DNA from: Paraburkholderia sp.
GTDB lineage: Bacteria > Pseudomonadota > Gammaproteobacteria > Burkholderiales > Burkholderiaceae
Length of the DNA stretch: 64,000 nt
NCBI RefSeq assembly: GCF_004298475.1
Contig: NZ_SCRP01000029.1
Location: 31,201 to 95,200, forward strand
Direction of reading: 5' to 3'
Positions 34,478 through 42,809 of this stretch are shown in pieces. Made by a program: the position numbers and the translations under genes. Positions within the stretch are counted from its first letter, which is position 1. Each line of letters begins with the position of its first letter. The notes beneath the pieces are model-generated. The model was not told where the DNA came from, did not search any database, and saw only the letters and a program-made list of their open reading frames with translations.

Positions 34478-35434
34478 ATGTATAAGCGCCAGACGATGCG
34501 CACGCGGGCGCTGGCCGTCGCGGTGGTGCTGGCCGGTTTCGGGCTGGCGGCGCCTCGTGCGTTCGCGCAGGTCCAGGCCTACACGAACGAGCCGGTCGAA
34601 CTCTTCGCCGGACCGTCGGGTGATTACCCCGTTGTGTCCGAACTCGGGCCCGGTGTGCCAGTTACCGTGATGGGCTGCGTGAGCGACTACTCGTGGTGCG
34701 ACGTCGCGCTGCCCGATCTGCGCGGATGGGTCTATGCCGCCTATCTCTCGTACCCCTACCAGGGCGGCTATGTGCCGCTCGAAGACTATGGCCCATCCAT
34801 CGGGCTGCCGGTCGTGACTTTTGCGCTCGGAGCGTACTGGGGCAGTTTCTATCGCGATCGTCCGTGGTACGGCGACCGTGACCGGTGGGCGCACAGGCGG
34901 CAGCCGGGCTACGGCGGGCGCCCGTACGGAGGGCCGCCGCCGATGCATGGCGAGCCGCCGCGCGGAGCGGAACGCCGAGCGATGCCTGAGGCCGGAGGAA
35001 GTCCGCCGCCGATGCATGGCGAGCCGCCGCGCGGAGCGGAACGTCGAGCGATGCCTGAGGCCGGAGGAAGTCCGCCGCCGATGCATGGCGAGCCGCCGCG
35101 CGGAGCGGACCGTCGGGCGATGCCTGATGCCGGAGGTTCGCCGCCCGGTATGCACCGCTCGCCGGAGCCCCAATTCAACGGTGCGCGGCCGTCCGCCCCG
35201 CCACCGGGTGCGGCCCGTCCTCAGGTGCAGGGGCCGCAGTACGGCGGTCGTCAGCCTGAGCCGCCCGCGGGCGCTAATGGCCGCCCGCCTGCCGGTCAGC
35301 CATTCGGCGGTCAGCGTGCGCCCGGCCCGGCGCCCGGCGCGGCGCGACCGGAACGCCCGCAAGTCGCGCCGCAGGGTGGCCACCCGTCAGGTGACGGGAA
35401 CAGCGGCCGCCGCGATTACCGACAGCAGAACTGA
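34478..35434 (+). CDS. Secreted SH3-like domain protein with Pro/Gly/Arg-rich repeat tail
   Basis: This 318-residue protein has a signal peptide ending AAPRAFA. A bacterial SH3-type domain lies at about 32-85 (YTNEPVELFAGPSGDYPVVSEL, VTVMGCVSDYSWCDV, RGWVYAAYL). After a segment with FALGAYWGSFYRDRPWYGDRDRW, the C-terminal half is low-complexity. It contains three copies of a 23-residue unit (core PPPMHGEPPRGAERRAMPEA) encoded by a 69-base tandem repeat at about 34936-35145, and then a Pro/Gly/Gln-rich tail. It is probably a periplasmic or surface protein; the SH3 part may bind the cell wall. AAGGGAG precedes the ATG, and an upstream in-frame start at 34433 is less likely. Confidence 0.8.
   Translation: MYKRQTMRTRALAVAVVLAGFGLAAPRAFAQVQAYTNEPVELFAGPSGDYPVVSELGPGVPVTVMGCVSDYSWCDVALPDLRGWVYAAYLSYPYQGGYVPLEDYGPSIGLPVVTFALGAYWGSFYRDRPWYGDRDRWAHRRQPGYGGRPYGGPPPMHGEPPRGAERRAMPEAGGSPPPMHGEPPRGAERRAMPEAGGSPPPMHGEPPRGADRRAMPDAGGSPPGMHRSPEPQFNGARPSAPPPGAARPQVQGPQYGGRQPEPPAGANGRPPAGQPFGGQRAPGPAPGAARPERPQVAPQGGHPSGDGNSGRRDYRQQN
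34936..35145 (+). repeat. 69-base tandem repeat inside the SH3-like gene (about 3 copies)
   Basis: Each copy includes the run CCGCCGCCGATGCATGGCGA and keeps the reading frame. Copies 1 and 2 differ by very few bases, and copy 3 has a few more changes (Asp for Glu). This suggests recent slippage or unequal recombination and possible length variation between strains. Confidence 0.88.
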
Positions 35435-35630
35435 CGCACCACCTTCGTCAGGCTTCTTCACGCGCGGGCCCCGGTTTCGGGCGCTCGCGCTGACTCCCAA
35501 CCGTCTCTTCGACCGGTCGCGCTGTACTGGCCGCGTGATCGCATTCTGCTGGCCACCGTTTGTCCTGCTGCTACGCTTCGCGCGTCAGCAAGCCGTTGCC
35601 GTCGATCTTGTATCGTTCGGATGTCAGATT

Positions 35631-35665
35631 ATTTTGGCATTTCATGCTGCATGAATTGCCAAATT
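35631..35665. promoter_or_regulatory. AT-rich imperfect palindrome
   Basis: Arms ATTTTGGCATTTCATG and CATGAATTGCCAAATT surround a CTG spacer, with two mismatched pairs. Its size and AT content in a GC-rich region suit a regulator or nucleoid-protein site. Confidence 0.35.
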
Positions 35666-35723
35666 TAGCAATCTTTGACACTAAATATTGCGACTTCCGG
35701 GGACAATACGCGCTCCAAAATAT

Positions 35724-35756
35724 GCGGCTGTCATTGCCTGAGGCAATGACAGCCGC
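35724..35756. terminator. Long perfect hairpin, possible terminator
   Basis: A 15-base-pair perfect stem (GCGGCTGTCATTGCC and its complement) has a 3-base loop. It is followed by TTAA on the plus strand, and the minus strand continues ATATTTT. It may end the SH3-like transcript 290 bases earlier or act for leftward transcription; the U runs are weak on both sides. Confidence 0.4.
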
Positions 35757-36076
35757 TTAATGAACCCGCTCAGTGAACCCGCTTGGTGATCCGGCTCCGT
35801 GAAGCAGATCAATGAGCCCACTTGTCAGATGGCCGACGTGGCCGACGCAGTGCCCGTCGCTCTCCCGTTATTTTCAAGACGAAGCGAGAGTAGCGGTTTG
35901 AGGACGCATGGCCAGGCCGTGCGCAGCGTGTTCCGGGACGGATGTCCGTCGGTGTCCGCGGGGCGGTATGCGCCGGGGCACGACGGCCGGCGCGGGGACG
36001 GGACGGTGCCGTCATTCGGTCCGCCTGGAAAGCCAAACCATCCTGGAAAGATGAAAGACGATTGCAGGTGCGGGGC

Positions 36077-36778
36077 ATGATGAGAATTGCAGTACTGGAA
36101 GACGATCCGGCTCAAGCGGAATTCGTATGTCAAGCGTTGGGGCAAGCCGGCCACACTTGCCATGTGTTTGCGAAGGGCAACGACCTCGTGCGGCAGTTGC
36201 GGCGCGAGACATTCGACCTGCTCGTGCTGGACTGGAACGTGCCCGACATGTCGGGCGACGAGGTTCTGTACTGGGTGCGTCAGAGCCTCTCCACGCGGTT
36301 GCCGGTGCTGTTCATGACGAGCCGCAGCCACGAAGCCGATATCGTGCTGATGCTCAACAGCGGCGCCGACGACTACGTGGTCAAGCCGGTTTCCCCGGCG
36401 GTGCTGGTGGCGCGCGTAGGCTCGCTGCTGCGCCGCGCCTATCAGTTGTATGCGCCGGTGCTCAAAGAAGTCTTCGGCGAATACGAATTCGACCTGAAAT
36501 CCCGCAGGGTTCTGGTGCACGGCAAGCCGGTCGCGCTGACGCAGAAGGAGTTCGATCTTGCGCTGCTGCTGTTCCAGCATCTGAGCCGGCCGCTTTCGCG
36601 CGCACACATTCTCGATGTGATCTGGAAACAGTCCGACGATATTCCGTCGCGCACAATGGATACGCACGTCTCCATGCTGCGCTCCAAGCTCGGCCTGCGC
36701 CCCGAAAACGGCTACCGTCTGACGCCGATTTACGGCTACGGCTATCGTCTCGAGCGAATCGAAGGGGACGCCGCGTGA
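36077..36778 (+). CDS. OmpR-family response regulator
   Basis: This 233-residue two-domain regulator has a receiver (1-120) with acidic Glu8-Asp9-Asp10, phospho-acceptor Asp52 (LVLDWNVPDMSG), switch Thr81 and Lys103 (YVVKPVS). An OmpR/PhoB winged helix (about 130-230) follows, with ALTQKEFDLALLLFQHLSRP, RTMDTHVSMLRSKLG and the ending YGYGYRLER. It should bind DNA when phosphorylated by the CHASE2 kinase encoded just downstream. Its TGA overlaps a GTG (GTGA at 36775) that opens a 70-residue frame, which in turn overlaps the kinase start. The efflux operon at 39589 onward is a likely target. Confidence 0.95.
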   Translation: MMRIAVLEDDPAQAEFVCQALGQAGHTCHVFAKGNDLVRQLRRETFDLLVLDWNVPDMSGDEVLYWVRQSLSTRLPVLFMTSRSHEADIVLMLNSGADDYVVKPVSPAVLVARVGSLLRRAYQLYAPVLKEVFGEYEFDLKSRRVLVHGKPVALTQKEFDLALLLFQHLSRPLSRAHILDVIWKQSDDIPSRTMDTHVSMLRSKLGLRPENGYRLTPIYGYGYRLERIEGDAA

Positions 36779-36987
36779 GTCCGGTTCGCTCGATGCGGCG
36801 CGCCGTGCTGGCGCGGGCGGTGCGCGTGCCGTCCATCGAATGCGCCGACGCCACGAAAGCCGATGTCGTGGTCAACGATCTTCCAAAGGCCGTGTACGAC
36901 CGGACCGTGCTCGCAGAGCCGGTCGAAAGCCGCCGCTACGACCGGCAAGCCTGGCTGATCGCGTCGTCGTTCCGGCTCGACGGGTGA
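36775..36987 (+). CDS. Candidate 70-residue protein between regulator and kinase
   Basis: A frame of 71 codons fills the whole space between the response regulator and the histidine kinase. Its GTG start overlaps the regulator's TGA (GTGA, 36775-36778), and its own TGA overlaps the likely GTG start of the kinase (GTGA, 36984-36987). This double coupling argues that it is translated. The product is basic at the start and then mixed (KADVVVNDLPKAVYDRTVLA, RYDRQAWLIASSF), with no signal peptide or membrane segment and no family I know. If the kinase instead starts at the ATG at 36999, the second overlap is lost and the frame could be chance. Confidence 0.45.
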   Translation: MSPVRSMRRAVLARAVRVPSIECADATKADVVVNDLPKAVYDRTVLAEPVESRRYDRQAWLIASSFRLDG

Positions 36988-39410
36988 CGGCGCCCGCCAT
37001 GCGCGTCAAGCCGCCTGCGCGCCCTGGCCGCTCCTTCAGATGCCGGTTCCTGTCCGAATGGGTGGGTGTCGGATGCGCGGGCCTCCTGATCGTGCTCCTG
37101 AGCATCGTGTGGCAGTGGACGGCCGGTGCCGACCAGTTCATCTACGATCGCTTCATTGCCGGGCGTGCGCCCTCCATGTCGTCGGATATCGTGATCGTCG
37201 AGATCGACGACGCGAGCATCGCAGCGCTGGGCCGCTGGCCGTGGCCGCGCAGCATCCATGCGCGGCTTGCCGAGCAACTGGACCAGGCGGGCGTGGCGGC
37301 GATCGTCTACGACGTGCCGTTCACCGAACCTTCGCCCGACGACGACAGTTTTGCGAAAGCGCTCGCCGCGCGGCCGGCTTACCTTCCGATCGTGCTGGGT
37401 TCCTCGGATGAAGCGGGTGTACGTGAAGTCGTGCTGCCCGTCGCGCCGCTTGCGAATGCGGCTGCCGGTCTCGGGCACATCAATTTCGAGGTGGACAGTG
37501 ACGGCATCGTGCGCAGCGTTGCGCTGTTCGAAGGCGATGCGCACCAGCACTGGCCGCAACTGATGGTGCCCGCCTGGCGCGCTGCGCGCGGGGGTGAGAT
37601 CACGCTGTCCGGCGGCGCGTCGCAGGCCGTCCGCAGCGAGGCGCTGGCTCGCGCGGGCAGGCAGACGCGCTTCCTCGTCCCGTTTAGCGCGCATGCGCAG
37701 ATCCATCGGCGCGTGTCGTTCTCGGACGTGCTCGACGGCCACGTGCCGGCCGACTGGTTGCGTGATCGCGTGGCGCTGGTCGGCATCACGGCTTCGGGTG
37801 TCCAGGATCGTTTCGCGACGCCGGTCTCCGGAATGCTCGGCCCGCTGCCGGCCGTGCACATCCACGCGAACGTCCTCGACACGCTGCTCAACGGCACCGC
37901 CATCGAACCCGTGTCGAAACCGCTGGCGCTGCTCGCGTCGCTTGTGCCGCTCTCACTGCTGCTGGCGGGTTTTCTGGTGTTGTCGCCGTGGCGCGCCCTG
38001 TTGTTGTCCGTCGCGCTCGGTGTCGTCTCGCTTGCTGTGAGCGCCGCGCTCCTCGACGGCGCGCACTTGTGGCTGAGCCCCGTGCCCGCAGTGGCCGTGC
38101 TGTTCTTTGTCTATCCGATGTGGAACTGGCGGCGTCTGGAAATGACGATGGCGCATCTGCGCAAAGCTTTGTTCGGACTCGCCGACGAACCTTATCGGTT
38201 GCCCGAAGCGCCTGCGCCCGTGCGCGAATATGCGGGCGACGCGCTTGCGCGGCAGATGGCGCTGATGGCGCAGACCGCGCAGCGGCTGCAGGACATGGGG
38301 CGGTTCGTCTGGGACAGCCTCGATTCGGTGCCGCAGCCGATTCTCGTCGCCGATTTGTGCGGCAACGTGCTGATCGCGAATCAGTCGGCGCGCGCGGCGT
38401 TCGAGCGGCTTGGCGTCGGCGCGGCGGAAGGGCGTTCCATGGCGGATCTATTCAGCGGATTTTCGCTCGTCAAGCCGATCGATCCGAACCCGGCCACGCT
38501 TGCGTTCGCCCAGGCACACTGGCCCGCGCCGCTCAATCCGGTGTGCGCGAAATTCGCGGCACTCATGGAGCGAGGCGTCCAGGTGCGTTCGCCCGACGGC
38601 TGCGACTACCTGCTGCGCTACGCGCAACGCACGAACGCGCAAGGCGACGCGGCAGGCTGGATCGCGGGACTCGCCGAAGTCACGGCACTGCACGAAGCCG
38701 GGCGCCAGCGTGAGGATGCGCTGCAACTCCTGTCGCACGACATGCGCTCGCCGCAGGCGTCGATCGTGGCGCTCGTCGAGACCGAGCGTAAGCGCGGCAC
38801 GCTGGACGCGAACCCGTTGCGCGACGTGATGGACCGCATCGAGCGCAGTGCGCGGCGCTCGCTCGCGCTGGCCGACGATTTCGTGCAACTCGCGCGCGCG
38901 GAGTCGAAGACGTATGTGCTGGAACCGACGAGTCTCGCCGAATTGCTGATCGACGCGAGCGACGAAGTGTGGCCGCAGGCGCGTGCGCGGCGCATCCGGA
39001 TCGATACGGTGTTCGAAGTCGACGCAGGCGACGAAGGCGGCCTGATCAATGCCGATCGTTCGCTGATGACCCGCGCGCTGGTGAATATCCTGGATAACGC
39101 CGTCAAATATAGTCCGCCCGATACGCGCATCGTTTGTGCGATCCGCGTTGTGAAGTCGATGCCGCCGCGCGTGCTCTGTTCGATTCGCGACGAGGGCTAC
39201 GGCATTTCGCGTGAGGATCAGGCGGATCTGTTCGCGCCGTTCCGGAGATTTCACGCTGCGCAGCGGCCCGAGACCGGCGGAACGGGGCTGGGTCTCGCGC
39301 TCGTGAAGACTGTCGTAACGCGTCACGGCGGACATATCTATGTCAAGAGCGACCCCGGTGAAGGCACCACGTTCACATTGGCGCTGCCCGCGTTCGACGG
39401 GGCGGTTTAG
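36984..39410 (+). CDS. CHASE2-domain sensor histidine kinase
   Basis: This inner-membrane kinase of about 808 residues has a first transmembrane helix at about 26-44. A large extracytoplasmic CHASE2 domain follows (about 50-330: QFIYDRFIAGRAPSMSSDIVIVEIDDASI, LGRWPWPRSIHARL, the GHINFEVDSDGIVR stretch, LVGITASGVQDRFATPVS), then two to three transmembrane helices (about 335-410). A cytoplasmic PAS-like domain lies at about 430-560. The kinase core has His585 (LLSHDMRSPQ), the N box NILDNAVKYS, G1 (IRDEGYGIS) and G2 (GTGLGLALVK). The CHASE2 ligand is unknown. The start is GTG at 36984 (overlapping the preceding stop) or ATG at 36999. It pairs with the upstream OmpR-type regulator. Confidence 0.92.
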   Translation: MTAPAMRVKPPARPGRSFRCRFLSEWVGVGCAGLLIVLLSIVWQWTAGADQFIYDRFIAGRAPSMSSDIVIVEIDDASIAALGRWPWPRSIHARLAEQLDQAGVAAIVYDVPFTEPSPDDDSFAKALAARPAYLPIVLGSSDEAGVREVVLPVAPLANAAAGLGHINFEVDSDGIVRSVALFEGDAHQHWPQLMVPAWRAARGGEITLSGGASQAVRSEALARAGRQTRFLVPFSAHAQIHRRVSFSDVLDGHVPADWLRDRVALVGITASGVQDRFATPVSGMLGPLPAVHIHANVLDTLLNGTAIEPVSKPLALLASLVPLSLLLAGFLVLSPWRALLLSVALGVVSLAVSAALLDGAHLWLSPVPAVAVLFFVYPMWNWRRLEMTMAHLRKALFGLADEPYRLPEAPAPVREYAGDALARQMALMAQTAQRLQDMGRFVWDSLDSVPQPILVADLCGNVLIANQSARAAFERLGVGAAEGRSMADLFSGFSLVKPIDPNPATLAFAQAHWPAPLNPVCAKFAALMERGVQVRSPDGCDYLLRYAQRTNAQGDAAGWIAGLAEVTALHEAGRQREDALQLLSHDMRSPQASIVALVETERKRGTLDANPLRDVMDRIERSARRSLALADDFVQLARAESKTYVLEPTSLAELLIDASDEVWPQARARRIRIDTVFEVDAGDEGGLINADRSLMTRALVNILDNAVKYSPPDTRIVCAIRVVKSMPPRVLCSIRDEGYGISREDQADLFAPFRRFHAAQRPETGGTGLGLALVKTVVTRHGGHIYVKSDPGEGTTFTLALPAFDGAV

Positions 39411-39588
39411 CGGGCTGGTGAACGTCGTAACGGTGTAAAGACGCGTTGCGTGCAATGCGTGAGACTTGAATGGCTGGCCTTGCTCCGTGAAATAAGCATT
39501 CCTGCTCAATAACAAGCTATAAGGTGTACTTCGCTCTTGAAACCGGCTCCTTTCAATACGGGAGCCTGCTTACCGAAGCCTGAAACAG

Positions 39589-40773
39589 ATGGATTCCGTG
39601 AAAAAAAATACTCGTCACTGGCGACGTGCGGCTGTCGGCCTCATGACCGTCGCCTTGCTCGCCACATTTGCCTGGCACCGGCTCGTACCGAAAGGGCATC
39701 CCCAATACCTGTCAGCGCCTGTTACGCGCGGCGATATCGAGAACGCGGTGCTCGCGACCGGTGCATTGCAGGCGTTCCGGCAAGTCGATGTCGGCGCGCA
39801 GGTATCGGGGCAGTTAAAGACGCTGAAGGTCGCGCTCGGAGACAAGGTCGTCAAGGGGCAGTGGCTCGCCGAAATCGATCCCGTCATTTCCGGAAACGCG
39901 CTGCGCCAGGCGCGCGCCAGCGAGGAAAGCTTGCGCGCGCAGCAGCAAGCGACCGCCGCGCAGCTCACGCAGGCCGAACTCGCATTCCGCCGTCAGCAGA
40001 CGATGCTGCCCGACGATGCGACGTCGCGCGAATCCTTCGAGGTCGCGCGCGCGGCGCTCGACGTACAGCGGGCGACCCTCGCGTCGCTCGCCGCGCAAAT
40101 CCGCTCGGCTCGCATCCAGATCGAGACCGCGCAGGCCAACGTCGGCTATACGCGCATCGTGGCGCCGATCGACGGCGAGATCGTCGCAATCGTCACGCAG
40201 GAAGGCCAGACCGTGATCGCGCAGCAGCAGGCGCCGGTGATCCTGAAGCTCGCCGATCTCGACACGATGACCGTCAAGGCGCAGGTATCGGAAGCCGACG
40301 TGATCCGCGTGCGCACCGGGCAGACCGCGTATTTCACGATCCTCGGCGAACCGGACAGGCGTCACTACGGCAAGCTGCGCGCGATCGAGCCGGCGCCGCA
40401 GAACTACGCCGATGCGCAGAGCACGTTCGGCGGTTCGAGGGCCAACAGCGCCGTGTTCTACAACGCGCTGTTCGAAGTACCGAATCCCGAGCATCGGCTG
40501 CGCATCTCGATGACCGCGCAGGTCAACGTCGTACTCGACGAAGCGCGCAACGTGCTCAGCATGCCGGCCGCCGCTCTCGGCGGGAAACGCAAGGACGGCA
40601 CGTATGCGGTCCGCGTGCTGCGCGCCGACGGCAGCACCGAAACGCGCGGGGTGCGCATCGGCATCAACAACAACGTGCACGTCGAGGTGCTGGCGGGACT
40701 GATGGACGGCGAGCGCGTCGTGATTGGCGACGCCGCCACGGACGAGCATGCGCCGCCCGCGGACGTGGCGTGA
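39589..40773 (+). CDS. macA: MacA-type periplasmic efflux adaptor
   Basis: This 394-residue membrane-fusion protein has an N-terminal membrane anchor (about 13-30). The biotinyl-lipoyl-like segment VDVGAQVSGQLKTLKVALGDKVVKGQ is followed by a helical hairpin (about 100-180) that meets the outer-membrane channel. A beta-barrel part with YTRIVAPIDGEIVAIVTQEGQTV and a membrane-proximal domain come next. The order adaptor, MacB, outer-membrane factor is that of a complete tripartite pump. The stop at 40773 lies 2 bases before the macB ATG. MacAB-type pumps export macrolides, peptides, siderophores or lipids; the substrate here is unknown. Confidence 0.93.
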   Translation: MDSVKKNTRHWRRAAVGLMTVALLATFAWHRLVPKGHPQYLSAPVTRGDIENAVLATGALQAFRQVDVGAQVSGQLKTLKVALGDKVVKGQWLAEIDPVISGNALRQARASEESLRAQQQATAAQLTQAELAFRRQQTMLPDDATSRESFEVARAALDVQRATLASLAAQIRSARIQIETAQANVGYTRIVAPIDGEIVAIVTQEGQTVIAQQQAPVILKLADLDTMTVKAQVSEADVIRVRTGQTAYFTILGEPDRRHYGKLRAIEPAPQNYADAQSTFGGSRANSAVFYNALFEVPNPEHRLRISMTAQVNVVLDEARNVLSMPAAALGGKRKDGTYAVRVLRADGSTETRGVRIGINNNVHVEVLAGLMDGERVVIGDAATDEHAPPADVA

Positions 40774-40775
40774 CA

Positions 40776-42797
40776 ATGAGCACCCCCCTGCTGAAACTCG
40801 CCGCCGTCACGCGGCGCTTTCTCTCCGGCGATAAAGACGTCGTCGTCCTGAACAACGTGAACCTGTCGATCGACGCGGGCGAGATCGTTGCGATCGTCGG
40901 CGCGTCGGGATCCGGGAAATCGACGCTGATGAACATCCTCGGCTGTCTCGATCACCCGAGCGAAGGCACCTACACGGTTGGCGGACGCGACACGCACATG
41001 CTCGACAGCGACGAGCTTGCGCAGCTGCGCCGCGAGCATTTCGGCTTCGTGTTCCAGCGCTATCACCTGCTGCCGCACGTGGATGCTGTCGCGAACCTCG
41101 AGATGCCGGCGATCTATGCGGGCACTACGCGCACGGAACGGCACAAGCGGGCGCGCGAGCTGCTCGCGCGCCTCGGGCTCGCGGATCGCGCCCACCATCG
41201 GCCCGGTCAGTTGTCGGGCGGCCAGCAGCAGCGCGTGAGCATTGCGCGCGCGCTGATGAACGGCGGCCAGGTGATCCTCGCCGACGAACCGACGGGCGCG
41301 CTCGACACGAAAAGCGGCCAGGACGTGCTTCGCATTCTGCACGAGCTGAACGCGCTCGGTCATACGATCGTTATCGTCACGCACGACAAGGCCGTCGCAC
41401 GCCACGCACGGCGCATCATCGAGATCCGCGACGGCGAGATCGTCGCCGACCGGCCGAATCGCCATTACGCGGAAGCGCTCGCCGAAGCCGGAATCGGCGC
41501 GGTGCGTGTGGATGCGACGGCCGACGCTCCGCCCGCGCACAATTGCGACGACGCGTTGCCGCCCGTTGCGAACGACACCTGCAGACAGCGCTTCACTGCC
41601 AGCACCGGCCGTTTTGCCGAAGCGTGCCGAATGGCCTGGATCGCGCTCGTGTCGCACCGGTTGCGCACGCTGCTGACGATGCTCGGCATCATCATCGGCA
41701 TCACGTCGGTCGTGTCGATCGTCGCGATCGGCGAAGGCGCGAAGCGCTACATGCTCGGCGAAATCGGCAGCATCGCCACGAACACGATCAACTTCTATCC
41801 GGGCGCCGACTGGGGCGACAGACGCGCCGACTCGATCCAGACGCTCGTGCCCGCCGATGTCGCCGCCCTCGCCGAGCAGCCTTACGTCGACAGCGCGACG
41901 CCTGCGACGTCGCGCCCGCTGTTGCTGCGCTACCGCAACATCGACGTGGGCGCGGTCGTGACCGGGGTCAGCGACCGCTTCTTCCAGGTACACGGGATGC
42001 GTTTCGCGCACGGCATCGCGTTCGGCGACGACGCGGTACGCCGCCAGGCGCAGGTGGCCGTGATCGACCACAACACGCGCCGCAAGCTGTTCGGCACCGC
42101 GGGCAATCCGGTCGGCGAAGTGATCCTGCTCGACAACGTGCCGTTCGTCGTGATCGGCGTCACCGTCGAGAAGAAGAGCGCGTTCGGCAGCGGGAAGAGC
42201 CTGAGCGTATGGGTGCCTTATACGACGGCGAGCGGCAGGCTGTTCGGCCAGCAGCATCTGGGCAGCATCACCGTGCGCGTGCGCGACGGGCAACCGAGCG
42301 CCGCCGCCGAGAAAAGCCTCGAAAAACTGATGATCCAGCGCCACGGCCGCAAGGATTTCTTCACGTACAACATGGACAGCGTGCGCAAGACCCTAGAGAA
42401 GACCGGCCAGTCGCTGACGCTGCTGCTGTCGATGATCGCCGTCATTTCGCTCGTCGTCGGCGGGATCGGCGTGATGAACATCATGCTCGTGTCGGTCACC
42501 GAGCGCACGCGCGAAATCGGTATCCGGATGGCGGTTGGCGCACGGCAGTCCGACATCTTGCAGCAGTTTCTCGTCGAGGCCGTGCTCGTCTGCCTGCTCG
42601 GCGGCACGATCGGCATTGCGCTGTCGTTCGCGCTCGGCGTCGTGTTTTCGATGTTCGTGCAATGGTCGATGGTGTTCTCCGCCGGTGCGATCGTGACGGC
42701 GGTCGTGTGCTCGACGCTTATCGGCGTGATCTTCGGTTTCATGCCTGCGCGCAACGCGTCGCGGCTCGATCCGATCGATGCGCTCGCACGCGATTGA
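40776..42797 (+). CDS. macB: MacB-type ABC transporter (ATPase plus permease)
   Basis: This 673-residue protein has an N-terminal ATPase with Walker [11 protein letters not shown] loop [11 protein letters not shown], signature LSGGQQQR, Walker [13 protein letters not shown] and the switch His in IVTHDK. A linker (about 235-285) leads to the first transmembrane helix ([21 protein letters not shown]). A large periplasmic domain is followed by three C-terminal transmembrane helices of the FtsX type (about 550-660; [24 protein letters not shown]). It is a mechanotransmitter that drives substrate from the periplasm through the outer-membrane factor. It is slightly longer than Escherichia coli MacB. 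It is in an operon with macA and the lipoprotein channel. Confidence 0.95.
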   Translation: MSTPLLKLAAVTRRFLSGDKDVVVLNNVNLSIDAGEIVAIVGASGSGKSTLMNILGCLDHPSEGTYTVGGRDTHMLDSDELAQLRREHFGFVFQRYHLLPHVDAVANLEMPAIYAGTTRTERHKRARELLARLGLADRAHHRPGQLSGGQQQRVSIARALMNGGQVILADEPTGALDTKSGQDVLRILHELNALGHTIVIVTHDKAVARHARRIIEIRDGEIVADRPNRHYAEALAEAGIGAVRVDATADAPPAHNCDDALPPVANDTCRQRFTASTGRFAEACRMAWIALVSHRLRTLLTMLGIIIGITSVVSIVAIGEGAKRYMLGEIGSIATNTINFYPGADWGDRRADSIQTLVPADVAALAEQPYVDSATPATSRPLLLRYRNIDVGAVVTGVSDRFFQVHGMRFAHGIAFGDDAVRRQAQVAVIDHNTRRKLFGTAGNPVGEVILLDNVPFVVIGVTVEKKSAFGSGKSLSVWVPYTTASGRLFGQQHLGSITVRVRDGQPSAAAEKSLEKLMIQRHGRKDFFTYNMDSVRKTLEKTGQSLTLLLSMIAVISLVVGGIGVMNIMLVSVTERTREIGIRMAVGARQSDILQQFLVEAVLVCLLGGTIGIALSFALGVVFSMFVQWSMVFSAGAIVTAVVCSTLIGVIFGFMPARNASRLDPIDALARD

Positions 42798-42809
42798 CGG
42801 AGCCCAGCC

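Larger units (their letters stand above)
35435..36076. other. 642-base gap with two hairpins
   Basis: No gene is seen. An AT-rich imperfect palindrome spans 35631-35665 and a perfect 15-base-pair hairpin lies at 35724-35756 (separate entries). The remainder up to the response regulator has no clear promoter. Confidence 0.45.
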
